64,000 bases of DNA from Mikania micrantha (Eukaryota; Streptophyta; Magnoliopsida; Asterales; Asteraceae). How positions within the stretch are numbered: the stretch's first letter is position 1; every line of letters starts with the position of its first letter. The DNA lies in assembly GCA_009363875.1 (NCBI GenBank), contig CM018695.1, forward strand, positions 69,183,313 through 69,247,312, in the 5' to 3' direction. The notes beneath the pieces were generated by a model. The model did no database searches. It saw only the letters and a program-made list of their open reading frames with translations, and was not told the DNA's origin. The position numbers and the translations under genes were made by a program. Positions 42,337-54,303 of the stretch are shown one piece after another.

Positions 42337-45173
42337 TATATTAATAAAATAAAAGTAGGCTTAAGGAACAATGTGTGTTAAGTAGGTGACGATGAAGAAG
42401 AATTATTTTAATTGTTTTGTAAACCAATTTTGGAATTGAGATAAATCTGTAACTGTTAACAAAATTAGCAAATAATTAGGGATTATTAAATTTACAATTT
42501 ATTTAAATTGACTAATTTACCATCGTACTATAATTAAATAAAATTACATGTGTCAACACATCATTGGTTCTTGCACTTTTTATTAAAAAATTTTACTTGT
42601 AAATGCTCCTGCCTCAAAGATAATATATTATTTCATACTCTAAAACCAAGCACACAAACTTTATTATATATTTACACACATGAAACATGAAAAATATGTG
42701 AAAAATTAAGTTATGAAAACACTAAATATATAGCCAAAAGTTTCCAGCATTCGTATCTAGTCTACAAAGACATTCTAAACACAAAATATTTGTTTATGTT
42801 ATAAGATAACTATGATTAGCACAACTTAACAACTTTATAAAAATTATTATAAGTAGTAAAAAAGTTAAAGAGAAGATGAAGTCGAATTGTATAACAAATG
42901 AAATTATGTACAAAAGGTGCAATCTTCTCTTTACATTGGAGGGATATTTATACCACAAAAAATTACTAACTAGAAGACAAGATAATTGTATGGTAAACTT
43001 TATGATCTCCCTTATTAGGGTCTTGTAATTAAAATAAAGGGTGAAAAGGAGACGACTAGAGTTAATTAACTGCATAAAAAGTATATAATTTATTGTACAC
43101 ATGTTAGTTCTTATATGAGGTTTTTACATACGATTGATGTATGAACTAAGTGTTATGTGAAGTGTGTGATGAGATGATGGTCATACACATATCAGGTTAG
43201 ATTGATGCTGTCTTGCTCTAAGGAAAAAGTAGCCTAGAATTTGGCTAATTAATTGAAGTTAATCTAGTGAATAAATAACCTTAAATTCAATGTGACGTTA
43301 TATTCATGGCATAAGGGGAAAAGTAGTTTTTATGTCACACTAGAGAAGAACTAGCCTAGTGTAGGCAAAATGAAAGAAAACCTAAGAATATCATGGCTTG
43401 TGTTTGGTTTGTTCTCAGCAATATTGACTTTTGCTTATATATTGTGTTTATTTTATGTATTTGTGCAAGTATTGAATTTCTTGATTGAGTGCGGAATTTG
43501 CCCGTGTTGCATAAAGATTAACATGTTCTTTTTGAAACCTTATGATTTCATGTTGAACTTATTTAGATTTTTTTTGTTTATGTATAATCTTTTGACTGAT
43601 ATAACTTTTCACTGATATATAATGTTCTACCAACTGTGAGATTGCCTGACTTCAAGGTCTTACATAGGGTCGGCCCCAGGAGAGGGGCGAAATGAGAGGC
43701 CACCCTGGGGCCTGAGGCGACCTTAAAAGGCGCTCGAATCTTTTTTTTTTTTAAAAAAAGTTTTATATATTATATTATTAATTTTTTATATATAAATTAC
43801 TATGTTAATTTTTTAAGAGGGCCCAATTTATCTTTCTTGCCCCAGGTCCCGGAAATTTTTAAGAGAGCTTTTCTAGTGTTTCTTGTGAAGATGTATGTTT
43901 ATGATATATACATAGAAACTATTATGCTATTACCTTGTAACCTTTTTTTTCTTTTGTTTTCATTTATTTTAATGTTTTAGTTTTAGGGGTTTTTTTTTCA
44001 TTTTGTAGTGTAATTGTCATTTCTGTGTTCATTGTAGGTTCTATTTTTTATGTTTTAGCTTTAAGATGTTCTGCTATCATCTAATTAATATTTATTGTTA
44101 CGTTTGTGTTTGTTGTTTGTATTAAATTCGGGTTTCCTAACACTTATTTTAATTTGTTTCGGTTTTTGGATAGGGAAAAATTTGAAAACAGATTAAACCG
44201 AACCAGATAAACCGTTAACTAAGTCGATTAACATCCTTAGATTAAAAGATATGAAAGTAACTTTATATACTTTAAAAGAAATTACCTTTTGTACCCATTA
44301 AATTATTGTCCTTAAAAATGGGTCTGAAACAGAGGTCGGATTTACCCCTCCTTTGGGCCGCTCTTGTGTTTTAGGATTTAACAACAAAGTGTCAACCATT
44401 TCGATGCGTTTTTTTAATTGTGTATTAATATCCCAAATCTTGCCACCTTTGTGGTTTTTTTTCTTTTATGTTTCTTTATGTTTTGTTTTAGGTTTCTATT
44501 TTATTAATATAGATATTTATCATTTTGTTTTTTAATACTTTATTTTTAAGTTTCCCAATTAACATTATTTTTATCATTAAGCATGTGTTTACATTCTCTT
44601 TTCTTAGCATTTAATTTTATGACGGAATATGTTTTTGAGTTTTACACTGAGGTGACGCTTGGCGAAGTATATATATGATGGGTGTTAATTTTCGAGATTT
44701 TGTGTTTAATATTCAAGATATTGCCATGATAACGTATGTGTTCATCCTGTTACTAGCATGTCATCGACGAGGAAAGTGAAACATCTAAAGAAAAAAAATA
44801 TTTAAATAGAAGCATTTTGATATACATGCATTTAGGCAAGTTGAAGCATGTTTATTTGAGAATATAATAGTCTAAACTTTGTGAATTGAAACATGTTTAT
44901 TTGTGTCTTCGTTAAAATACTATTTTGATTTATTGTTTGAGTTATATAGAAATCTTGGTTGTAAGCCTCTTTATACTATTATGAGTTAAAAATATTGGTC
45001 GTAAGTTTATTTGTAAAAAGTTTTGTATTGTTATCTAGGTGTAGTATGAACAAAGTACTATTATCATGGTTTTATTAGAGTTTATTATCATCCTAAACTT
45101 TTTTAAGCATCATTTCAGATGTTATTGTCACTGCTATTGTCATCGCCTCCAACTGATTAGACAATGGCAAGCC
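42337..45173 (+). other. AT-rich intergenic DNA with a GC-rich repeat fragment
   Basis: No gene is supported. At 43665-43870 a GC-rich block (GGGTCGGCCCCAGGAG, CCACCCTGGGGCCTGAGGCG and, further on, TTGCCCCAGGTCCCGG) looks like the two ends of a small transposon around a T/A-rich centre. Confidence 0.45.
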
Positions 45174-45178
45174 ACCGT

Positions 45179-47250
45179 TGTGACAGTTGCGTACGAAAAA
45201 TTCGGCATTAATGACGTGAGCACATTTGGTCGTGCTTGAAATCCACGATGATTTAGCAATTTTAATCATTACAAGTTGATAATATGTGAAAAATGATGAA
45301 CGTGGGCGAAAACCGTGCGCGAAACGGAGTTACGGATTGTCCGGAATCGCGAAATGAAGTTTAAAATCAAAAATTCGAAGAAAACCCGTGGGGCGGTACG
45401 CCCCGGGCCACACGCCGATCCGGGGCGGTGCACCCGGGACCTTATGTCGGCAAAAATCCTTAAAAAGGATTAGATCGCATGGGGATCAACATAGTTCTTC
45501 TTCTAATCGTTCTGCTCGACTTCTGAACGACCCAAATCCATATTATCACCATCCAAACTCCATTTTAAGCCCATCAGAAGCCAAGGATCGCATCAGGGAT
45601 CATCTTTACAAGTTCTGATCGTTGTTTTAACCGCAGAACTTCGTTAGATCAGGTAATGGTTCGTTTTAACCTTCTAGTTTCATAATGATTGATTAGATCT
45701 TGATTTTGAACGTAATGAGATAGTTAGGATTGTTGATTATTGCCTAGATGATGGCTAGGATTGATTATAAATGAAGAACACGATGTTTTAACGGTTAAAT
45801 CCTTGTTTTGATCCGTTGTAATGCCCGGTTTGCATGAAATCATACCCATGATTATAATGGTTAAAACCATTTGATTATGACAATATAGGTGGTTAGTTTG
45901 ATTAATCTTTGAAATGCAAAGGTTAAATCTAAGTGTTTCAAACTAATCACAATCATTAACATACTCATTGGAACAATTATCTGACGCTTATAATAACAGT
46001 CAGATTAGTATGTTAAACATGGTTATTACACCTATCCTAATGCTACATTGTGATATTTCATGATATTTGGGTAATCAATAACAAGGATTAATCATTTCTA
46101 AGCCATTAAACCATCTAGAAACTGTTTTAGCATTATAATCAACAACATTAACTATTTGATTAATCTGAGATTATTCTGATTAATCAAGAGTGTCATCAAC
46201 CTTGTATTAGGAATCTAATGCAATGTAGGTTCCTACATTATCATACATTGTATGATATAATACTAAAGTAACCAATTAAACATTTAATATCGGTTTGATG
46301 ACTTACAAAGCAATGTCTTTGACATTGAACGTTCAGAAAGATCTAATCAGTAAACTAGAACATAAATAACTCATTAAATATAACTAAATGCAGAATCATC
46401 TCTTTGTTATCAGCTTCGAGATATTTTGCTACCTTTACATCATCATGTGAGTTTCGTACAACCCCTGTTCTTTTTAATGTTTTATAAACATCGGTGTATA
46501 ACTGCTGAACTTTTCTTGATCATATGATATGTGTCACTGTTATCTTTGTGATTTCATGTGATTGTTTAGAACTTGTGGATTTCTTGGGATTTTGCCTGTA
46601 GAACTGAACTCTATCATGGAACTAAAAGTCCTCATTCTTAAGCTGTATCTAGTGAACCCATGTGTGGCCGAACATAAAACATTGATAGTACTATTGGTTG
46701 ACGCCCCACTCGCTGGGAGGATTGCATCTCCCCTTGTGTGAATGTTTGTTATCTGTTTCCAGAACTTCTTAATGGTATGATAGACATTAAGACAATGAGG
46801 CACTAAGATATGTACCGACGGGTAATATCTTGAGAACAGAACATATCGTCCGAAAGGAACTAGATACGGGTCCCATGGTTATCTTGAACTGTGAATTTTG
46901 TTGAACTTAACTGTCATATCATATGATTTAACTGAACTTTACGAACTCACCAGCTTTGTGCTGACGTTTCAAACTCAAACCTTTTTGCAGGTAAACAGTA
47001 ATAGCCGGTGAGGATGCACTTTTAGGATACTTGCACTTGAATAAATTAGTTTGTAATTAAATAGACTTAGTTGTAAACTGTAATGTGGATTTTAATGACG
47101 AACCTTCTAATGTATTTACTTTAAGTTAATATGTGTGCTTGTGATATCGGATCAAGTAGGTCACCCCTCACCTCTGAGACATCACCACTATGCTTCCGCA
47201 ACCAGTTCAGTGACATCATGCACGAGGTGACGAGAGGTGGGGGTGTGACA
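45179..47250 (+). repeat. 5' LTR of family C (2072 bp)
   Basis: TGTGACAGTT...GTGTGACA. It holds a GC-rich hairpin block (GGGGCG-GTA-CGCCCC near 45389-45403), a donor-like GATCAG/GTAATGG, a predicted intron (46447-46990) and a hairpin at 46805-46831 (AAGATAT, bulge, TACC-GACG-GGTA, ATATCTT). A stretch of about 1.2 kb is very similar to the family-A LTR. Confidence 0.96.
46447..46990 (+). other. Predicted intron inside the family-C LTR (second copy 55572-56115)
   Basis: The donor CAT/GTGAGTTTCGTA and the acceptor CTTTTTGCAG/G enclose 544 nt. The donor can pair with TACGAACTCAC (46940-46950) leaving one bulged T, then hairpin CAGC-TTTGT-GCTG follows (46951-46963). Same module as in A and B. Function is inferred. 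Confidence 0.55.
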
Positions 47251-47253
47251 GGG

Positions 47254-47265
47254 TGGTATCAGAGA
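47254..47265 (+). other. Primer binding site, initiator tRNA-Met (family C)
   Basis: TGGTATCAGAGA: 11 of 12 bases of the usual site, 3 bases after the LTR. Confidence 0.9.
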
Positions 47266-47607
47266 CACATGTTATAGAATTTAGGTTGACTTAGAGCCCT
47301 AGACTATAACCATAGGCTCGTATAGGGACACAGAGAGCACCGAACATAACAACTGAACAACACTTGTTTTGAATTAAGCCAGGATAATCAGGTGGTACAA
47401 ATTCCAGTTATGAGTGGCCAGCATAACTGAAATTTGCAACACGTGTGCATTCTAGTTTACTTTAATTCAAGCAGAACCTCAATAACTATAAAGACGAATA
47501 GTTGTCTGGAGATAGGAAAGACCATCATATCATGTTTATGTTTATGTTAAATATTGTTATTTAATATTTACTTCATGATACTGATTAGAGATTTTGATTG
47601 TACAGCG

Positions 47608-48422
47608 ATGGCCGATCAAGCCGAACAGTATATTTACCAGAGATTTCCCTATCTGAGGTTGGATGACACCACTAGTTCTAGTGCAGGATCAGACTCAGAT
47701 CCTGGTGAGGCTTCATCTGCAGCCTCTCAGGCGACCCCTGCCGGACCGCATACACCATCAACCCCCAGACCTGTTACACCACCACCACCACCATCACCAG
47801 TACTACCACCAGCAGCCCCCATTCTACCCAGTCCCCCTCATTCACCCTTGGTTCATACTTATGCTGAGAGGAGACAGGACTCCTCTCCACGGAGAGTTCC
47901 CGCGTGGGATGGATTACGACGGATGCGGGGATAAGCCCGCAAGACTACGGGGTTACCCCGAGACATCAGATGGCTCCCCGAGATGAGCCACAGACCATAC
48001 ATGAGGTGGGAGAATCCTCTCACCAAGCTGAGTGGAGAGCCCAGCTACAGCAGGTCACACAGGATCTGCAAGGGATGCGTCAGGATATACAGCAGCAGAA
48101 TACCATGATAGACGATACCCGTAGCACGGTATTAGAGATTTTGACTTCTCACTTGACCATTATAGATCGAGTGAACACATTAGAGGTATACACACAGGCA
48201 TGGAGGACTTCGGTGGAGGAGCGGATGCGAAGGACGTGGGTACGGAGGATTATTGCTACCTTTTGGCAGCAGGTTGAGTTGTTGAGTACAGGAGTGGTGA
48301 GGGTGAGAGAGTTTCTAGTTTGGCTTGGGATGGCCAGTTTCGAGACTAAGATGATAGTTTTGGGCGTGTTTATGGCGGCAGTAGCCATGGTATTTTCCTG
48401 CTTATCGTACTTTTTACGATAA
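47608..48422 (+). pseudogene. Extra ORF upstream of gag, family C (broken homologue of the family-B ORF)
   Basis: It starts MADQAEQYIYQRF and runs through a Pro-rich segment (PPPPPSPVLPPAAP) to an in-frame TAA at 47932-47934. After a further frame change the rest is readable from about 47970: EPQTIHEVGESSHQAEWR, a coiled-coil stretch, TGVVRVREFLVWLG and a terminal hydrophobic segment ending CLSYFLR. The family-B ORF (4345-5007) aligns over the whole length (GESS-QAE-R-QLQ-VT-DLQ, AWR, GV-RVR, final Y-LR). Two lesions inactivate it here. The likely native product is a soluble, partly disordered protein with a coiled coil and a C-terminal membrane anchor; its role in the element is unknown. Confidence 0.75.
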
Positions 48423-48739
48423 GTATGTTTATGTGGTTCTTTTTGGGATATCTTATGTATAGACGAATAGGTTGTTAGTATGTAATGTAGAGGGGAAGTT
48501 TTGATTGTGAAATGGATCCCCGGTAGTTAGTGTTGATGTTATCGTTTCTGATAGTCCTTGTATTAAAACTTTGTGATGTATAAAAACTATGGTAGTGTAA
48601 TATGATGGGTGCATTTGTATATCTGTCTGTGTACTGAACTATGTGTGTGAAGTGTGAACTATGATTTTCTAACAAACTTGTGTGAACTATAATTAATTCT
48701 TCTGTGTGAGAACATAACGGTATACAAACGTATCAATAT

Positions 48740-49140
48740 GAGAACATGTTAAACTAAAAACATATATTTCGCTGAAATACAGTACGGAAACAATACTGTA
48801 TGCGAATATATCAAACTAAAAACATATATTTCGCTGAAATACAGTACGGGAGCAATACTGTATGCGAATATATCAAACTAAAAACATAAATTTTGCTAAA
48901 ATACAGTACGGGAGCAATACTGTATGCGAATATATTAAACTAAAAACATATAGTTCGCTGAAATACAGTACGGGAGCAATACTGTATGCGAATATATCAA
49001 ACTAAAAACATATATGTCACTAAAGTACAGTACGAGAGCCATACTGTACGAGAACATATCTAAACGAGAACATATCTAAGTGTGAACATATCTGTTACTA
49101 AAGTACAGTACGAGAGCCATATTGTACGAGAACATATCTA
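48740..49140 (+). repeat. Tandem array of 62-bp hairpin-forming units (family C)
   Basis: ACAGTACGGGAGCAATACTGT-type units start near 48779, 48841, 48903, 48965 and 49027, with a degenerate one near 49105. Each unit contains TACAGTA facing TACTGTA, then AAACTAAAAACATAT. It lies between the extra ORF and gag, as in family B, with unrelated sequence. Confidence 0.9.
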
Positions 49141-49501
49141 TTGTTTGTATGAGAACAAATTTAGTGCATGAACTGAGAACATATCAGAGAACTTGTGTGA
49201 GAACATATCCTAGTCCTGTATGAACATATCTCTAAAAACATGTGCTGCAATGCAATGAGCTGGGTAATACTCTAACTTGTTTTTGAAATAACAGGACTAA
49301 GTATAACTACAAACATCTGTGTGATCTGTGTGTATTGAGAACATGTCTGGACTAAATTCATGTAGTTATACTGTATTCTTTATAATCACATTTCAATATA
49401 AATTTTCAGTGTAACTGAATATGATTGAATTTATGTGATATAACGGGTTATATTTTAATGTTCTTAAACTGACCTGAGTTTGTCTGCTTGTGAGCATATT
49501 A

Positions 49502-50012
49502 ATGGCTCCTAAACGAGGTCGACCAGCTAAGAAAGCTGCTCAGAACATTACAAACCCTGAACAGAATCAAATTCCACCTTTGAATGTTGAATCAAATCCG
49601 GATCCACGTGTAAATCCGAAAGCGAACATGGTTCCACCTGGGAACTTGGAAACAAATACTGCTCCACCAGTGAACCCTGGAGCAAGCACTGTTCCACCTG
49701 CTGGTACAAGCAGATCTGAAACAAATGAGGCTATGATAGCACGAATTGTGCGTGACAATTATCTGCTTGTGGTATTCTGACACAACACCAACCACATATC
49801 ACCGCAGGTTCTGGTGGGGAACACGATCATGCTGAACATAATGCTACTGGTGGTCACGTCGAAACACATACTACCACCGGTACAAAAACCACAAAAACAA
49901 CTGTTCCTGATCCACCACAGCAAGGTGTACATATAAGTACTTTGCTTCTTGCAACCCTCCTACTTTTACAGGCGAAGAAGGAGCGGCTGGACTTTTACGG
50001 TGGATTGAGGAG
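49502..50012 (+). pseudogene. N-terminal gag of family C, broken
   Basis: It begins MAPKRGRPAKK and carries a repeated NPDPRVNPKAN/NTAPPVNPGA-like Pro/Asn-rich spacer. One base appears to be missing near 49755, giving a stop at 49780, and another near 49926. The frame of the main gag-pol ORF is regained from there (the CNPPTF segment). Confidence 0.8.
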
Positions 50013-52358
50013 ATGGAAACCAAACTCAAAATCAGCCAATGTTTGGCAGAGCATAAGGTGTCTTATGCTGCCTGTTCTCTGAAAGACTCAGCTTTGACCT
50101 GGTGGAATACCCAGGCCAAGACTTTGGGTTCAGCTACAGTTGACTCAATGGGCTGGAATGATTTCAAAACTCTAATTAGATCAGAGTACTGCCCAATCAC
50201 TGAAATTCAAAAACTCCAGGAGGAATTCTGGAATCACTCAATGATCGGTGCTGATTGTTTGGCTTACACCGATCGGTTTCACGAACTTACTTGTTTATCT
50301 CCCGATATGTTTCCTACGGAAGCAGCTTTAATCGAGAAGTACATTAAGGGTTTGATTCCCCAGATTCGGGGAATGGTGACTGCTGCTGAACCTACAACTC
50401 TGAAACATACGATTCTTTTGACCACTAAGCTTACCAATGAGGCGGTAAGGAGTGGTACTCTGTCTTTAAAACCTCAGACGGCTCACAGCCGTAGTGATGT
50501 CGGTACCTCTAATGTGTCGAAAGGTACCAAACAAAAGTGGTTTGGCAAAACCAAGGCGAAGGCTCCGGATGAGATCACCCAGAGCAAGCCAACTGTGAAA
50601 AACTATGGTGCTGCTATTCCTGAAAGGAAAGCTTATACTGGGCAGGCGCCCAAATGCAATAAGTGTCCATTCCATCACACAGGACCATGTCCTGTTTGTC
50701 TGAACTGTAACCGAGTTGGACATTATGCTAAATATTGCAACTTTCCTGCTCAAACACCAAACCAAGCACCACGACAAACCACTCAAACCAACCGGTCATG
50801 CTACAAATGTGGAAGCCTTGACCATCTCATGCGAAACTGTCCAAACAATAACACCAATCCGGGAACTGAAGCTAGAGGGAGAGCTTTTCAGATTGGTGCG
50901 ACCGAGGCGAGAAATGATGCAAATATTGTTACTGGTACGTTTCTTCTTAATAATCTTTACGCATCAGTTCTCTTTGATACATGGGCAGATAAAAGTTTTA
51001 TCTCTCCTGAATTCGCATCATTAATTTCATTGCCTACGGTAGACCTAGAAACTCCTTATGTTATTGAACTTGCTAATGGCAAGTTAATCAAAACTAACAG
51101 TGTTATTCAAGGATGTTCCTTGAATTTGAATGATCATCTTTTTAATATCAATCTACTTCCTATTGAGCTTGGGAGCTTTGATGTCGTTGTTGGTATGGAC
51201 TGGCTTTCTGATAACCAAGCGGAAGTTGTGTGTCAAAACAAGATGATCCGTATTCCATTACCTAACGGTAATACACTGATAGTTCAAGGAGAACGAGCCG
51301 GTAGAAAACTTGGTATCATATCTTGTATGCGAGCTCAGAAATTCTTAAGGAAAGGCTGTTATGCTTTTCTGGCACACGTGACTGAGCACAATTCTTCACC
51401 CAAACGAATCACAGACATCCCAGTAGTCAAAGATTTTCCTGAAGTATTTCCTGAGGATATCTCAGGATTACCCCCAGTGAGACAAGTTGAATTTCGGATT
51501 GACTTGATTCCAGATGCAGCACCTGTTGCTAAAGCTCCGTATCGGCTTGCACCATCAGAAATGCAAGAACTTTCAGGTCAATTGCAAGAATTGTTAGACA
51601 AAGGTTTTATCAGACCTAGTTTCTCACCCTGGGGAGCACCAATTCTTTTTGTGAAAAAGAAGGATGGTTCATTCAGAATGTGCATTGACTATCGGGAACT
51701 CAATAAACTGACAATCAAAAACCGTTATCCACTACCTCGTATCGATGATCTGTTTGATCAACTACAAGGTGCTACTTACTTCTCAAAAATCGATTTAAGA
51801 TCCGGATGCCATCAGTTGCATATTCATGATGATGACGTTCCAAAAACTGCTTTCCGAACCCGATACGGACATTACGAATTTCTAGTAATGCCGTTTGGTT
51901 TAACAAATGCACTAGCAGTTTTCATGGATCTGATGAATCAAGTATGTAGACCTTATCTGGATAAATTTGTGATTGTGTTTATTGATGATATTCTCATTTA
52001 TTCTCGAAATCAACAAGAACATGCTCAGCACTTGAAATTAATTCTACAACTTTTGGCTCATGAGAAATTATATGCCAAGTTCTCCAAGTGTGAGTTCTGG
52101 TTACGAGAAGTTCAATTTCTCGGGCATGTTGTGAATGAGAACGGTATTCAAGTGGATCCCAGTAAGATTCAAGCGGTGAAACAGTGGGAGACACCACGAA
52201 CCCCGACTGAAATACGTCAATTCTTGGGATTGGCAGGTTATTATCGCCGGTTTATCAAGAACTTTTCAAAGATAGCCTTGCCACTCACCACATTGACCCA
52301 AAAGAATATCAACCTTTTATATGTGATTCTCAACAGGAGGAGGCGTTCCAACTGTTGA
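50013..52358 (+). pseudogene. Gag core, protease and reverse transcriptase of family C
   Basis: This 781-residue open stretch begins at an internal Met (METKLKISQ) of gag. It has the gag core, a Cys-His segment (CNKCPFHHTGPC), two CCHC knuckles (CLNCNRVGHYAKYC, CYKCGSLDHLMRNC), the protease, and reverse transcriptase with intact FIDDIL. The protease active site reads DTW instead of DTG (W at residue 324 of this ORF), which should abolish activity. RT also has unusual changes (RSGCHQL for RSGYHQL, TNALAVF for TNAPAVF). The frame is lost by a missing base near 52301, before RNase H. Confidence 0.9.
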
Positions 52359-52746
52359 AACACAAACTCTGCAACACACCTATCTTGGCATACCGGAAGG
52401 TACTGATAATTTCACAGTATACTGTGATGCTTCTCGTCAAGGTCTTGGGTGTGTCCTAATGCAGAAGGATAAGGTAATTGCTTACGCTTCTCGACAACTG
52501 AAAGTACATGAGAAGAACTATACCACACATGATCTAGAACTTGGTGCAGTGGTGTTTGCACTCAAGATTTGGAGACATTATCTATACGGAACTTAGTGTT
52601 TTCTATACACTGATCACAAAAGTCTTCAACACATTCTAGATCAGAAAATGTTGAACATGTGACAGAGGCGATGGGTTGAACTTCTAAACGACTATGACTG
52701 TGAAATTCGTTATCACCCAGGTAAAGCGAATGTCGTAGCCGATGCC
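52359..52746 (+). pseudogene. RNase H region of family C, broken
   Basis: The RNase H reading (VYCDASRQGLGCVLMQK, ASRQLKVHEKNYTTHDLELG) needs another one-base shift near 52389. It then carries TAG at 52594-52596 and TGA at 52660-52662, where family B has sense codons. Confidence 0.8.
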
Positions 52747-54030
52747 TTGAGTCGCAAGGAACAAGTCAAACCTTTACATGTGAAAGCGTTAGGTATGACT
52801 ATTCTAACCAGTCTAATTCCTCAAATTAAAGAAGCTCAACAACAAGCTTTACAAGCAACGAACTATTCTGCTGAGGGACTGAGGAGATTAGACAAGAAAC
52901 TCGATACCAAAAATTATGGACTGTTGTATTTCAAAAACCGAATGTGGATTCCTTGTTTCGGTAACTCTAGAACAATTATCTTGGATGAGGCGCACAAATC
53001 CAGGTATTCTATTCATCCAGGTGCTGATAAAATGTATAAAGATCTTAAAGACTTTTACTGGTGGCCTGGAATAAAGAAACACATATCTGAATACGTGGAT
53101 CGATGTTTAACATGTCTCAAAGTTAAGGCTGAACATCAACGACCTTCTGGATTATTACAACAACCTGAAATTCCCATGTGGAAATGGGATCAAATCTCAA
53201 TGGATTTCATCACTAAATTACCCAGAACCTCACGTAATCATGACTCTATATGGGTTATCGTTGATCGCCTTACAAAATCTACGCATTTCTTACCCATTCG
53301 AGAAGATTATTCTATGGATCGACTCGCTAAAATCTATGTTAATGAGATTATATCTCGACATGGAGTACCCATCTGTATCATTTCTGACAGGGATAGTCGA
53401 TTTATGTCACGATTTTGGCAAACTCTTCAGAATGCTCTGGGCACGCAAATCAATATAAGCACAGCTTATCATCCACAAACCGACGGGCAAACTGAACGAA
53501 CGAATCAAACTCTTGAAGATATGCTCAGAAGCTGTGTGATTGATTTTGGAGGTAGCTGGGATATTCATCTTCCACTTGTTGAATTTTCATACCATAACAG
53601 TTACCATACCAGTATTCAATGCGCTCCATTTGAAGCACTTTATGGACGCAAGTGCAGATCACCTATCTGTTGGTCAGAGGCAGGTGAAAGTCAAATCATA
53701 GGCCCAGAATTTATTCAGGAAACAACTGATAAGATCACACTCATTCATGAACGAATTAAAGCTGCTCGCGATCGTCAAAAGAGTTATGCTGATAATCGTC
53801 GTAGACCGTTAGAATTCCAAATAGGTGATCGAGTAATGTTAAAAGTGTCACCTTGGAAAGGCATTTTCAGATTCGGGAAACGAGGTAAACTTTCACCAAG
53901 ATTTGTAGGGCCATTCAAAATTCTTGAAAGAATTGGATCAGTAGCCTACAAACTTAAGTTACCTCCTGAACTTAGTAACATTCACGATGTTTTTCACATA
54001 TCCAATCTGAAGAAGTGCCTGACTGATTAA
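52747..54030 (+). pseudogene. Integrase of family C
   Basis: This 427-residue stretch follows the RNase H end (the native frame continues upstream through DALSRK). The HHCC zinc region is present (HKSRYSIHPG, CLTCLKVKAEH). The catalytic core keeps its acidic residues (MDFITKLP, SDRDSRF, HPQTDGQTERTNQTLEDML), followed by the GKRGKLSPRFVGPFKILERIG domain. It would insert the DNA copy into the host genome. It ends at TAA (54028-54030) after LKKCLTD, a premature stop compared with family B, so the chromodomain tail is cut off. Confidence 0.9.
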
Positions 54031-54033
54031 TCA

Positions 54034-54240
54034 TTGATCGTACCTCTAGAAGAGATTCATATTGATGAAAAACTTCAGTTCAGTAAAGAACCAGTAGAGG
54101 TAATGGATCGAGAAATGAAAGTGCTGAAACGTAGTCGCATACCAATCGTTAAAGTGCGATGGAATTCGCAACATGGACCCGAATATACATGGGAACGTGA
54201 AGATCAAATGAAATCAAACTACCCACATCTATTCTCATAA
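54034..54240 (+). pseudogene. Chromodomain-like C-terminus of Pol, family C
   Basis: The same frame resumes after the TAA: IVPLEEIHIDEKLQFSKEP, then IPIVKVRWNSQHGPEYTWERE and NYPHLFS, TAA. Chromovirus integrases use this tail to reach chromatin. It cannot be expressed without reading through 54028. Confidence 0.85.
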
Positions 54241-54267
54241 ACGATTGTCATACAATAAGTCTTCACT

Positions 54268-54286
54268 AAATTTCGGGACGAAATTT
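54268..54286 (+). other. Conserved hairpin upstream of the polypurine tract (family C)
   Basis: AAATTTCG-GGA-CGAAATTT, a perfect 8-bp stem. The purine tract AGGAGGAGAC follows at 54294-54303, next to the LTR. Confidence 0.8.
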
Positions 54287-54303
54287 CTCTAACAGGAGGA
54301 GAC

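Noticed and set aside
43370..43615. 81-codon hydrophobic ORF (MKENLRISWLVFGLF...)
   Set aside because: T-rich DNA gives hydrophobic frames by chance; there is no homologue I recognise, no promoter and no conserved neighbour.
46540..46803. 87-codon antisense frame in the family-C LTR (a shorter version at 55707)
   Set aside because: It changes length between the two LTRs of one element and has no coding features; it is LTR sequence.
48149..48388. 79-codon antisense frame over the extra ORF of family C
   Set aside because: It is the shadow of the sense ORF, which is supported by the family-B homologue.
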